Source of the DNA: Secundilactobacillus yichangensis
GTDB taxonomy: Bacteria > Bacillota > Bacilli > Lactobacillales > Lactobacillaceae
NCBI RefSeq assembly: GCF_016861565.1
Contig: NZ_BOLK01000006.1
Location: forward strand, 1 to 64,000
Length of the DNA stretch: 64,000 nt
Reading direction: 5' to 3'
A model generated the notes under the pieces. The model did no database searches, was not told the DNA's origin, and saw nothing but the letters and a program-made list of their open reading frames with translations. Positions within the stretch are counted from its first letter, which is position 1, and the number at the start of each line of letters is the position of its first letter. Below, in pieces: positions 30,616-39,900 of this stretch. Both the position numbers and the translations under genes were made by a program.

Positions 30616-31371
30616 CTATTTATTCATTTTATCGACTTTCTTAGATAATTGCGATACTTCCCGCGTTAACTGCTTGATCTGTTTTGTTAACGCTTCATTC
30701 TGCTTTTTTTGTTGCTGTTGTGCATCCTCTTGACCCGTTCGGTCGGTGAAGAAGTCAGTAATCGTACTCGTCAGCAAACCAATAAAACCGACTCCGCCAA
30801 TCATCAGCACCGCCGCGATTAGTTTTCCCCAGGCGGTACGCGGCGAATCATCACCATAACCAACGGTGGTCGCCGTTGTAATCGCCCACCATAATGACTC
30901 CGATAACGTCTGGTGCTCCACCATAGAAAAGAACAGCGCACTTAAACAGATAATGACCACACTAATGGTAAACAAGTAAATAAAACCGGTATCATACGTA
31001 AACCGGTGAAGATCACGGGTCCATTTACCAGAGATCCCTAATTTCCAAAAAATATGGTGGGTTCGAACCATCCGAAAAATTCTTGCCAGCCGGAAAAGCG
31101 AAAAGGCTGGGTGCATTGGCAAAATCCCCAATAAATCAAAGGCATTATTAATTAAGAACCACTTGCGGTTTTTGGTAAAAATAAATCTGATAACGTAATC
31201 AATCGCAAAGAAGATCAATAAACCTTGAAAGGCAATCTGCCCCGCTCGTCCAACTTTGACATTTATCATCAATAGGATTGCTAAGATACTGGACGCAACA
31301 GCTAAAATGGCTACGATGATGTGATAAACAATCAGCCATCTTTCCTGCTGTTGCTTGGTTGCGTTACGCAT
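30616..31371 (-). CDS. Voltage-gated-type potassium channel
   Basis: The 251-residue membrane protein has six hydrophobic segments. FRLARIFRMVR near 93-103 is an S4-like charged helix, and the pore loop has the selectivity filter TVGYGD at 169-174. The C-terminus is a Gln/Lys-rich coiled coil of about 45 residues that probably aids tetramer assembly; no RCK domain is present. It overlaps the upstream protease stop by one base (TAATG), so the two are coupled. The charged S4 suggests voltage sensing, but gating cannot be told from sequence. Confidence 0.85.
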   Translation of the reverse strand: MRNATKQQQERWLIVYHIIVAILAVASSILAILLMINVKVGRAGQIAFQGLLIFFAIDYVIRFIFTKNRKWFLINNAFDLLGILPMHPAFSLFRLARIFRMVRTHHIFWKLGISGKWTRDLHRFTYDTGFIYLFTISVVIICLSALFFSMVEHQTLSESLWWAITTATTVGYGDDSPRTAWGKLIAAVLMIGGVGFIGLLTSTITDFFTDRTGQEDAQQQQKKQNEALTKQIKQLTREVSQLSKKVDKMNK

Positions 31372-32060
31372 TATTGATTGGCCTCCGTACCATAAATCGT
31401 CTTCAATGCCCCGATGTCACCGGCTGACAGGCTAGTGTTGCCCTGATCCACCGGGTACATCACCGAACTACGGTAACGACTATGATCTAATCCCAGTGCG
31501 TGGCCTAACTCGTGAATTGCCACTGATTTTCTGAGGGCAGCTGACGGATAATAAACGTTTAAGCCGGCTCTTGCGTGATTAGCTGTATAGGCACTCCAGC
31601 CGGTCTGCTGGATAATTTGCGGGCCACCGTGTCCCGACTCAATCATCGTGGTGTTCCCATTGCTGGGCATTTGTTTTGAATACACAAAAAAGGTAATTGA
31701 ATTTTGCCGTTCAGTACCGTTACCTGGCACCAGCTTAACAATGCCGGTCTGATTATAAACATTCACGGCATTTTCAAAAACGGCCTTAGCACTGGCCGGT
31801 ACATTGTCTTCAAAATGATAATAGTAAGTTCGGGAAAGTTTCCGGTTTTGAACGATCGATTCAATCGGCGTATCACTAGAGGAAATCTCCCGCTTTTGTG
31901 TCTGCTGAGTGGTCGTCTTAAGATTCGGGTCCACTTGATCGATGAATCTGGTAATTTGGCTGCTAAAGTTAATCGGTGCCGGCTTTGAATCCACTGCCAT
32001 TGGTATAAATACAACAGCTAAGCCGAGAGTCACCCAAGTTAACCAACCTTGATAGCGCAC
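31371..32060 (-). CDS. Matrixin-like zinc metalloprotease (M10 family), membrane-anchored or secreted
   Basis: An N-terminal hydrophobic segment (WVTLGLAVVFIPMAV) is followed by about 90 variable residues, then the zinc motif HELGHALGLDH at about 183-193 and a Met-turn SVMYP. The active site is expected outside the membrane. GTG at 32060 is chosen since AAGGAAGGTG overlaps a GTG at 32069. The stop overlaps the K+ channel start by one base. Small proteins of this kind are common in lactobacilli and mostly uncharacterised. Confidence 0.82.
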   Translation of the reverse strand: MRYQGWLTWVTLGLAVVFIPMAVDSKPAPINFSSQITRFIDQVDPNLKTTTQQTQKREISSSDTPIESIVQNRKLSRTYYYHFEDNVPASAKAVFENAVNVYNQTGIVKLVPGNGTERQNSITFFVYSKQMPSNGNTTMIESGHGGPQIIQQTGWSAYTANHARAGLNVYYPSAALRKSVAIHELGHALGLDHSRYRSSVMYPVDQGNTSLSAGDIGALKTIYGTEANQ

Positions 32061-32274
32061 AACAGACACCTTCCTTTTATTTATTAATTAGTCATAGACT
32101 ACTGATTTTACTAATAAAGGTCAACCCATCCTACATAACTACACTAAATTTTAAATTGTACATCACTTTTAGCCAGTTAAACCTAAAATAATATATATCT
32201 TTTCAGTCTCTATAAGCTTATAATTATATAGCAGTTTTGCAAAAATACTTTATTTAATTCGGGAGGTCAATTTT

Positions 32275-33165
32275 TTGACTAAGCAAGTTTGGAAGAAAAC
32301 AGTAACACTTATTTTAGGGGCATTACTAGTGGGCGGTATGATAAACACGTTAACCACAACGCAAGCTCATGCCGACGTAATGATTCCGTATTCAACGTAC
32401 CAAAGTGATTTAAACGGTATTGAATCTGCTTTAACCAAAGCAAGTTCAGATGTCAAAGGCGACACCTCAGTTGAACTTCCGGAAGATCCTAAGGACGCTT
32501 ATGATAGCTCCGAGACTGACTCATTTGCAAACTATTTTTACGCACTTGCCGATAGCATGGATAATGTCATTGACTACAGTGATCCTGATACAGTTCAAGA
32601 CCGTCTGCTAAAAGAGAACTTAGAATGCTTGAATGATTCTTACGCCATTTTTCGTTCTCGGCTGACTGACGGTGAAAGAATTCAGTTAGATGCAGCAGCA
32701 GCTAATATTAATAATGCCATCGGTAATGAAGATGAGGATACTGTAAGTGACATGGAACAAAGCTTTGGATACAGTTTGGGTAATGCTGTTTCTGATTATG
32801 GGGATAACTATGATGGTGTTGCTACACCGGTAATCAATACAAACCCAACCCCATCTTCAACACCAGTTACAACTGCTCAACCTCAAGCTACACCCGCACC
32901 TAAAAAGAGTTATATTTTTAAGCTTTCTGCCACTACTTCAAAAAAATACGTTAAGGTCACTGGTTCTGCTAAGCTTTATAAGTCCGCTAATTACGCACGG
33001 ATTCACACCTACAAAGGTAACAAGTATACTAAATTAAACAGCAATCATAACTTCCACAAAAAAATCTACGCACCAAAAGCTAAAACTGTGAAAGTAACCG
33101 TTGGTCATTATAGTAACGGTCATTTCACCTCTGTTACCAGCACCAAGACAGTCCACGTTAATTAG
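32275..33165 (+). CDS. Secreted protein of unknown function
   Basis: I do not recognise the family. The 296 residues begin with a signal peptide (KKTVTLILGALLVGGM core, cleavage probably after AHA at 33-36). An acidic, helical domain (about 40-185) is followed by a Pro/Thr linker (PTPSSTPVTTAQPQATPAP), then a ~85-residue Lys/Tyr-rich basic domain that may bind the cell surface. There is no LPxTG. The start is TTG, supported by GGGAGGTC. It is a single gene with its own terminator. Acidic and basic halves in one chain are notable. Confidence 0.65.
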   Translation: MTKQVWKKTVTLILGALLVGGMINTLTTTQAHADVMIPYSTYQSDLNGIESALTKASSDVKGDTSVELPEDPKDAYDSSETDSFANYFYALADSMDNVIDYSDPDTVQDRLLKENLECLNDSYAIFRSRLTDGERIQLDAAAANINNAIGNEDEDTVSDMEQSFGYSLGNAVSDYGDNYDGVATPVINTNPTPSSTPVTTAQPQATPAPKKSYIFKLSATTSKKYVKVTGSAKLYKSANYARIHTYKGNKYTKLNSNHNFHKKIYAPKAKTVKVTVGHYSNGHFTSVTSTKTVHVN

Positions 33166-33187
33166 ATATTAATAGTTTTCTAGTTCA

Positions 33188-33229
33188 AATAAGGCCTATT
33201 CCGACAGCTCTGTCAGAATAGACCTTATT
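33188..33229 (+). terminator. Terminator after the secreted protein gene
   Basis: AATAAGG(C)CTATTC(C)GACAG pairs with CTGTC(A)GAATAG(A)CCTTATT. Confidence 0.8.
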
Positions 33230-33361
33230 AATTTGTGTGGCAATCTGATGTCATTCTCACAATCTGGTTACAAATCATCTAAAATGATTGACCTAACGCC
33301 TTTTAAATCATTAGTATAAACAATATTACTTATAATGCATAATTGCGTTGGAGGGCCATAA

Positions 33362-34051
33362 ATGAGCAAAAGTTTAAAAATCTTAATTGTTGAAGACGAT
33401 GAAGCATTGGCTAAAAACCTAGAACGGTTCTTAGCCGAAATCGCTGAAACTACGGTCAGTAATGACGGTATTGAAGGTCAAATGCTGGGTCAGGACGGTA
33501 TTTACGATTTGGCAGTTTTGGACATCATGCTGCCTCAAGTCAATGGTTATGATATTTTAAAATACTGGCGTCACGACTGCCAGCTGGATATGCCCGTTCT
33601 CATTTTAACCGCTAAAGATACGCTGGATGATAAAGTGCGCGGCTTTCAGTTGGGCGCCGACGATTACCTGACAAAACCCTTTCACCGCGAAGAATTGATT
33701 ATGCGGGTCAGAGCGCTGTTACGCCGAACCGGTAGTCTGGGAACCGACAATCAGCTGAGTGTTGCCGACTTTGACGCCAACCTTAACAGTCGGACAGTTT
33801 CGCTCCAAGGTGAGAATTTATCGCTGAATGGTAAGGAATACGATCTGCTGGTCTATTTTCTGCAGAACCCTGATACCATTATTACGAAGGATCAAATTTT
33901 CGACCGGCTATGGGGCTTCGACTCAGAAACCGCCCTTTCAGTGGTGGAAGTTTACATGAGCAATTTGCGTAAAAAAATCAAAGCTGTGACCAGCGACCAG
34001 CCGATTCGAACCTTAAGAAACGTGGGCTACATGCTGGAAACGGAGGCTTAG
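33362..34051 (+). CDS. OmpR-family response regulator, CiaR-like
   Basis: A 229-residue regulator with a receiver domain (acid pocket EDD at 11-13, phospho-acceptor Asp54 in LDIMLP, Lys105 in LTKPF) and a winged-helix DNA-binding domain. GGAGGG precedes the ATG. The gene is one base from the histidine kinase gene and forms a two-gene operon with it. The kinase resembles CiaH, which suggests cell-envelope stress, but the target genes are unknown. Confidence 0.9.
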   Translation: MSKSLKILIVEDDEALAKNLERFLAEIAETTVSNDGIEGQMLGQDGIYDLAVLDIMLPQVNGYDILKYWRHDCQLDMPVLILTAKDTLDDKVRGFQLGADDYLTKPFHREELIMRVRALLRRTGSLGTDNQLSVADFDANLNSRTVSLQGENLSLNGKEYDLLVYFLQNPDTIITKDQIFDRLWGFDSETALSVVEVYMSNLRKKIKAVTSDQPIRTLRNVGYMLETEA

Positions 34052-34052
34052 A

Positions 34053-35378
34053 GTGAAAATTCAAACCGCCGAAAAGCGCCAGCAATGGCGCCTTTTCATC
34101 AAAGAACTGATTACTTTCGCTGCTCTCTTCGCCGCGCTGGGACTAGTTGTTTACTTTCTTTTTTACCAGTCGATCTACCACGAAATGAACCATGGTTTCC
34201 AGTGGCAAAAAGAACAGATCTTACAGAACGCCCCTAGTCCTAAAGTCCGCCGTCTTATGAGCAGTGCTCCTCCTAAAACTAAAAATCATGCTTCCCCTAA
34301 AGATGGGCCTTTCCGGGCTAACTTAGTGGTTTTCAACAAGGATGGTAAGGTCTCTAACGACCCCATGCTCGGTCAACGGGACTACGATCTGCTCAAGAAT
34401 ACCCGCCTGATTAAAAGCCGCCTTAACCAGGTAACGAATCTGACTTTAACGGCTGATGGTATCACAGGCCACTTTAAAACGTTGCTGATCAAAGTCCCCA
34501 AATCAAATCCTAATCGGGTTTACGCTGGCCACTACGTCTTAATTATGAAAAACATCGATGCAGACCTTCAGGCCATGCAAAACTTCCGAACGGCCTTAAT
34601 CACCACGCTGATTATTTTTTGGATTCTCGCCATCGCCATTGCCTACGTATTGTCGCGTGCAAGCATGAAACCAATCATCCTTGCCTGGCGTAAACAACGC
34701 GATTTTTCTGGGAACGCGGCTCACGAGCTGCGTACTCCATTGACTGTGATTCAAAACCAGCTGGAATACCTGCTAACAAAGCCTAAATCACGGATCATGG
34801 ACGAGGCTGAAGAGGTTTCTACAGCTTTGGATGAAGTCAGTCATATGCAGACGCTCACCAATCAGCTGTTACTGCTGGCCCGTTCTGATTCAAACGTTAT
34901 TCAGCTGAACCGAACAAACGTCGACCTGCAGCCGTGGTTGGAAAAAGCCATTAAGCTTTACTCAGATATTGCCCAGAGTCAGCAAAAGCACCTCCAGGCG
35001 ACGATTAATGTTCCTGGCAACGGTTCGTTTGATTCTGACCTCATCCGTCAGGTACTGACGGTTCTGCTGGACAACGCCGTCAAATACACGCCTGCTGGTG
35101 GTACCATCACCGTTAACGCTAAGCGAATCCACGACCCCCTTCAGCATGAAGCTTTACAGCTGCAAGTTGCGGATACGGGCTCAGGGATTGCTGATGCCGA
35201 AAAGGAGAAGGTTTTTGAACGCTTTTACCGCACCGATAAATCGCGAAATTCGAAAACCGGCGGCAACGGTCTCGGACTAGCCATTGCCAAGTGGATCATC
35301 ACTCAGCACCACGGTAAAATTAGCGTCAAGGATAACCACCCAACTGGTGCAATTTTCACCGTTACAATTCCACTATAA
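34053..35378 (+). CDS. Sensor histidine kinase, CiaH-like
   Basis: The 441-residue kinase has two membrane helices (about 19-38 and 181-200) enclosing an extracellular domain of about 140 residues, then a dimerisation domain with phospho-acceptor His224 in NAAHELRTPL and a catalytic domain with N (LLDNAVKYTP), G1 (DTGSGI) and G2 (GGNGLGLAIA) boxes. There is no PAS domain. The start is GTG with GGAGGC upstream. It ends at a bidirectional terminator. Confidence 0.9.
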   Translation: MKIQTAEKRQQWRLFIKELITFAALFAALGLVVYFLFYQSIYHEMNHGFQWQKEQILQNAPSPKVRRLMSSAPPKTKNHASPKDGPFRANLVVFNKDGKVSNDPMLGQRDYDLLKNTRLIKSRLNQVTNLTLTADGITGHFKTLLIKVPKSNPNRVYAGHYVLIMKNIDADLQAMQNFRTALITTLIIFWILAIAIAYVLSRASMKPIILAWRKQRDFSGNAAHELRTPLTVIQNQLEYLLTKPKSRIMDEAEEVSTALDEVSHMQTLTNQLLLLARSDSNVIQLNRTNVDLQPWLEKAIKLYSDIAQSQQKHLQATINVPGNGSFDSDLIRQVLTVLLDNAVKYTPAGGTITVNAKRIHDPLQHEALQLQVADTGSGIADAEKEKVFERFYRTDKSRNSKTGGNGLGLAIAKWIITQHHGKISVKDNHPTGAIFTVTIPL

Positions 35379-35385
35379 TCATCAA

Positions 35386-35436
35386 AATAAAGAGCACCGT
35401 GACTCATGATACATAGGAGTCACGGCGCTCTATTTT
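35386..35436. terminator. Bidirectional terminator
   Basis: AATAAAGAGC(A)CCGTGACTC pairs with GAGTCACGG(C)GCTCTATTTT. It serves the two-component system on plus and tag on minus. Confidence 0.85.
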
Positions 35437-35998
35437 ACTTACTCAAATGGTTCACGGTGCACTTAGCCAAATGATCATCTAAAATACCGAGGGCTTCTAA
35501 CCAGGACTGAACGATCGTCGGTCCTACGAATTTGAAACCCGCTTTTTTCAGTGCTTTGCTGACTTTCTGCGACAATGGCGTTTGCGCTGGTACCTCCGCT
35601 GCGGACGAATACCGGGTCACCACGGGCTGATTATCGACAAACGACCACAGATAAGCATTCATGGTCTTACCCGCCGCGTGCCAGTCCACTAACTGCTGCG
35701 CGTTATGAATGGTATCTTTAATCTTCAACCGATTACGGATAATACCGGCATTGTTTGTTAGCCTAGCAACGTTATCCGCATCAAATCGGGCAACTTTCTC
35801 CACGTCAAAATCCGCAAAAGCCGCCTTAAAGTTCGCTCGTTTATTTAAAACGGTTTGCCAGCTTAGTCCCGCCTGCATCATTTCCAGTGTCATCAGTTCA
35901 AAGGTTTCGCGCTCATCCGTAGTGGACACACCCCACTCGTAATCGTGATAATGCGTCATTAATTCGTTGGCATTCTCTGCCCAGTCACATCGTGTCAT
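35435..35998 (-). CDS. tag: DNA-3-methyladenine glycosylase I
   Basis: It excises 3-methyladenine from alkylated DNA. The 187-residue protein shows the zinc-snap ligands of Tag: Cys4 in TRCDW, a His in HYHDYEWG, and the C-terminal HLAKC. AGLSWQTVLNKR is the conserved substrate-pocket region. The ATG at 35998 is chosen because GGAGGAAGGAC lies directly upstream and the family starts there; a longer frame begins at 36034. It lies 13 bases after the TIM-barrel gene and is probably co-transcribed with it. Confidence 0.9.
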   Translation of the reverse strand: MTRCDWAENANELMTHYHDYEWGVSTTDERETFELMTLEMMQAGLSWQTVLNKRANFKAAFADFDVEKVARFDADNVARLTNNAGIIRNRLKIKDTIHNAQQLVDWHAAGKTMNAYLWSFVDNQPVVTRYSSAAEVPAQTPLSQKVSKALKKAGFKFVGPTIVQSWLEALGILDDHLAKCTVNHLSK

Positions 35999-36011
35999 GT
36001 CCTTCCTCCGA

Positions 36012-36836
36012 TCAAGACTTCTTTTGAGTAACAAGCAGGTTGGTTAAATAATCGTGACTTGCACGCATCTCACGACTATCATTTTGGTCAGCCAAATCAA
36101 TTTCGTAAATATTGATTGCTTTAGGATTAACGACCTTCATGACCCGTCGCCAATCAATCTTGCCCTTACCTAGTTCCAGACTGTCATGATATTGACCCAT
36201 AGAGTCCACAAAGTGATAGTGGACCGTCTGCGGTGCTAATCGCGCAACACTTTTAACCAATTTATCGTTATCACCATGCAACACAATAAAGCCGTGGCTG
36301 ATATCATAGCATAGCCGATAGTGGTGTGCGATGACGGTCTCTTCAACATCCTCATCACCATAGTCAAAGGTTGGTGAAATTGAATTTTCAAACATCACGT
36401 GGTTGCCGCCCATCTTCTGAAAGTAATCCAGCCGGGTAAAAATCACTTTCCGCGCCGCTTTGAAATTCCCATAGGAATTAACCACGCTTTCTTTGTCTGA
36501 GTAACCGCCGTGAATCAGCACCTGGACGTTTAGTTTGATGGCCAATTCGATTAGCGCCTCGGCGCTGCTCATCATAAACTGATAGCCAACGGGGTCTTTC
36601 AGAGCCGATACGGCCACTTCATTATGATGGTGATCATAAGCCATTGGATGATGGATCACGATATGTTTAATGCCAACTGACTGAACATACTTGATCATCT
36701 CTTCCAAGTGAGTCAGTCCGTTTTTGGTCATATCGTGTTCATCCGTATAGAATTCAAACACTGACGGGTGGTATTGCAGCCGCTCGTTAGTTTGTTCTAA
36801 TGATGTACTTGCTTTTAAGCCTAAACTTGGCAGCAT
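36012..36836 (-). CDS. Sugar phosphate isomerase/epimerase-like TIM-barrel protein
   Basis: The 274-residue protein belongs to the xylose isomerase-like TIM barrel (AP endonuclease 2) fold. Candidate metal-binding acids and His lie at strand ends: HIVIHHP, LIHGGY, MFENS, CYDISHG, HYHFVDS and IYEIDLAD. It could be an isomerase/epimerase or, given its pairing with tag, a repair nuclease; the short length favours an isomerase-like fold of unknown substrate. AGGTGA precedes the ATG. Confidence 0.7.
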   Translation of the reverse strand: MLPSLGLKASTSLEQTNERLQYHPSVFEFYTDEHDMTKNGLTHLEEMIKYVQSVGIKHIVIHHPMAYDHHHNEVAVSALKDPVGYQFMMSSAEALIELAIKLNVQVLIHGGYSDKESVVNSYGNFKAARKVIFTRLDYFQKMGGNHVMFENSISPTFDYGDEDVEETVIAHHYRLCYDISHGFIVLHGDNDKLVKSVARLAPQTVHYHFVDSMGQYHDSLELGKGKIDWRRVMKVVNPKAINIYEIDLADQNDSREMRASHDYLTNLLVTQKKS

Positions 36837-36888
36837 TTTATCACCTCATCTTTATTTTATCGCATCGTCCAAGCAAGCTTGAAGCGAA

Positions 36889-36931
36889 AAAGGTACCAAG
36901 TAAAAAATTAATTTTTACCTAGTACCTTTTA
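36889..36931 (-). terminator. Terminator after the smaller adhesin gene
   Basis: On minus, AAGGTAC, AGGTAAAAA and complements form a stem with T-rich tail TTTTT. It is about 57 bases after the adhesin stop. Confidence 0.7.
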
Positions 36932-36987
36932 TTCTAAGGATCCTATGCCGCAACCTCAACTTAGGCGTTTAGCTTTCCTTAACTTGC

Positions 36988-39900
36988 TTACTTAAGACGT
37001 TTCTTAAAGCCTAATAATCCAAACAGATTCAACAACGTTAAACCTAATACTGTCAACCAGGTTGCTGGACTTTCACTGGTTTGCGGTAATTTATTTTGTG
37101 CGGTAACTTGATTCTTATCGGTCACATGCTGCGCCATTTGATCCGCCGTTTTTGGTTTCGTAACGTCACCAGTTTGACGAACTGCACCTAAAATGGCGTT
37201 TTGAGGATTATTTTGATTAATCGGCCAAGTACCATTTTGAAGACTCTGCTCCGTATCAGTCTTGTCTACATACCGCGTCGCAACTTGCTTGTAATCTAAC
37301 CCAGTCTGATTCAATACAGCTAATTTTGGATCCCCAGGAACAAATTCAGCTATCTCTCCACCCCCATTGAAGACTGGCTTGAATTTTTCTTCGTTAGTAC
37401 CAATACTTGTCACTGCAACTTGCTGTGACAATGGTTCTCGTAAAGATTCGTCAGTTTCATTCGTCGGCAGACTAGCCGTAGTACTACCCATAGCTGGTGT
37501 TTCAATCAGTATTGGTAAGCTAGCCTTAATATCATCTGAACTAATCGTGAAGTTGGGGTTAGCTTCTTGGAGCGCCTTTAATCCTTGATTGCTCAAGGTC
37601 ATGGTATACGTACAATTTCCCGTATTCACACGAATAAAATCAGCCGTCGTCCAATTAGGTTGATTGATTTTCACTCCCGTATCAGTCGTAATCGTGACCA
37701 CTTGCTGACCAAGAGTTTGATAACTGGCATCTACTAGAAATTTGAATTGCGGTTTCGTCGGCAAAATCGTCAACTGTCCATCAACAGTTGTAACCGAGTA
37801 GTTTTGATTTTGATTCGCTGGTGCGTCAACCGTAATTTTGTACTTACCTGCTTCAGAATCAGTATTCAGTGCAGTTAGCGAGTAAACCGGCGTTACACCT
37901 TCACTAGGAACACCTGTAATCGTTGGTACCACTGAATCAACATAAGAACTACCATCATAATTTTTAGTTAATGTTGGGGCAGCAATTTTAATCGGCGCTG
38001 GCGTAATCTTAAAAGATCCTGGTGTGACGTTTTCCGCTGAAATAATGAAGTTAGGATTCTTGATCTGCAGATCCGACAGACCTTTGTCACTCAGTTTAAC
38101 TGAATAGTCACCAATGTTAGCACTGCTAATACCACTTAGATCAAAGTCATCAGCAGACCATTCAGGCGTCTCTAAATCATTAGATACCGTAATATTAAGC
38201 TGATTTGTATTAACAGCAGTTGTCCCATCATAATTTTTGCTGGTATCACCAATGGAAATAACAGCCTTCTTACTAGGATTAACAGTAATTCTTCCAGAGA
38301 CAGTTGTTATTTTATAATTGGCATTATTCGTACCCTCAATAAGCTGAACCGTTGTGGTGTATAGACCCGCATTGAGTAGGTCTCCATTCACAGCAATTTT
38401 GTAGCTTGGCGTCGCCGTTAAGCTGTCAGATGAAGTTGTAATATTTCCTGCAGGTACGGAAATCTGGGTGCCGGTATATTCCGTAATCAGGCTGGGAGCC
38501 GCAATTGTGATGGAAGCCGGTGTTATGACTAATGAACCCGTTTTAGAATCATCAAAAGAAACCAGATAATTCTGTGCTAAAGCGTGTTCGATTTCAGCCT
38601 TGCCGCTTTCAGTTAATTGAACATGATAAATACCAACGTTTTGAACGGCATCATCTTCATCCTGTTCTGCTGGCAAATACTCAATACCGCTTGCCTTAAG
38701 GTTATAATTACTACCATCTGGTAACTCAACAGTATACTTTGCGGGATCAATTAACTGTTCTTTGCCGGTATAAACCTCAGTATCTCGGCCGCTTAAACCT
38801 AGCGTGACTTCTTTCAGGTACGTCACAGGCACTGTAATACCCGTATCGCTAATTGGTACATTGATTGCGTCCTGCTGTTTAATTTCATAACCTGGTTGTG
38901 TCAGCGTTGCCGTATTCAACTGAGTGCCACCTGTTTGGCTAACAGTGACTGGCTGGAAATCGTTGATCCGAACGCCATTGCCATCAACTGGGATTACCGT
39001 TACGGCAACTGTTTTTGGTGTGTACTTAATTTGGATTGGCTTAGCATCGTCGGGCACCGTGTAAGTGTCGTTCGCTAGATTGTATCCCAGCACTGAAATC
39101 GGTGTAACTGCTGAACCAACGATTCCATTCGCGGTGACGAGTGCTAAATTAGCAATTGGTTGTCCGTTATCATCAACCGCCTGCATCGTATAGCTAACCT
39201 GCTTTTGATACTGAACCGTAAAGGTCTGTATTTGATGGGTTGGCGTGATACTCTGTTGGGAAGTAACATAACCCAAAGTACTGTAATCTGGTGTTTCAAC
39301 AACGGAACCATCCTTAACGTAGCCACTCACCTGAACAACCCCTGGCACATTAGTAATCGGTACATTATTTGCGTCAACCGGAGTAATTCTATAAGGTACT
39401 AATGACTGTTTAAGGTGATAGTTCACTGTAATTGGTGAATTAGTGGTTGAGTCAGCGGCGTTATCAGCCGTAAACTCACCATTAACTGCGGCTTCATCAG
39501 GAGTAAAACTATCCAATAACGGTGATACTTGCGAATAGGCTTGGCCAACCACACCGGATAACGTTACTGCCTTGGGATTCGAATCGGCCCCGGTGTAATT
39601 AATTGTTACTGAAGCCGGTTTCCCGGTGTAATTAACAACGTGTAAGTTAGCACCCCTATCCGCTGAGAAGACGCCTTTAATTGTCGTTTGGTCGGCTGTA
39701 TAGCCCGGAATATCAGGAACCTGTATTTGAAATTGTTTACCGAATTGTCCCGTTACCGTTGGTGCTTGGTACGTGCTAGCAGTTGCTGAGTCCAACCCCG
39801 CGTACTGAACCGTAACCTCCACGGTGATTGGCGTATAGTCGACAGTCACCGTAACAGGTTCTTCCTGATTCTGGTATATGCCAGTAACAGTGGTCACGTC

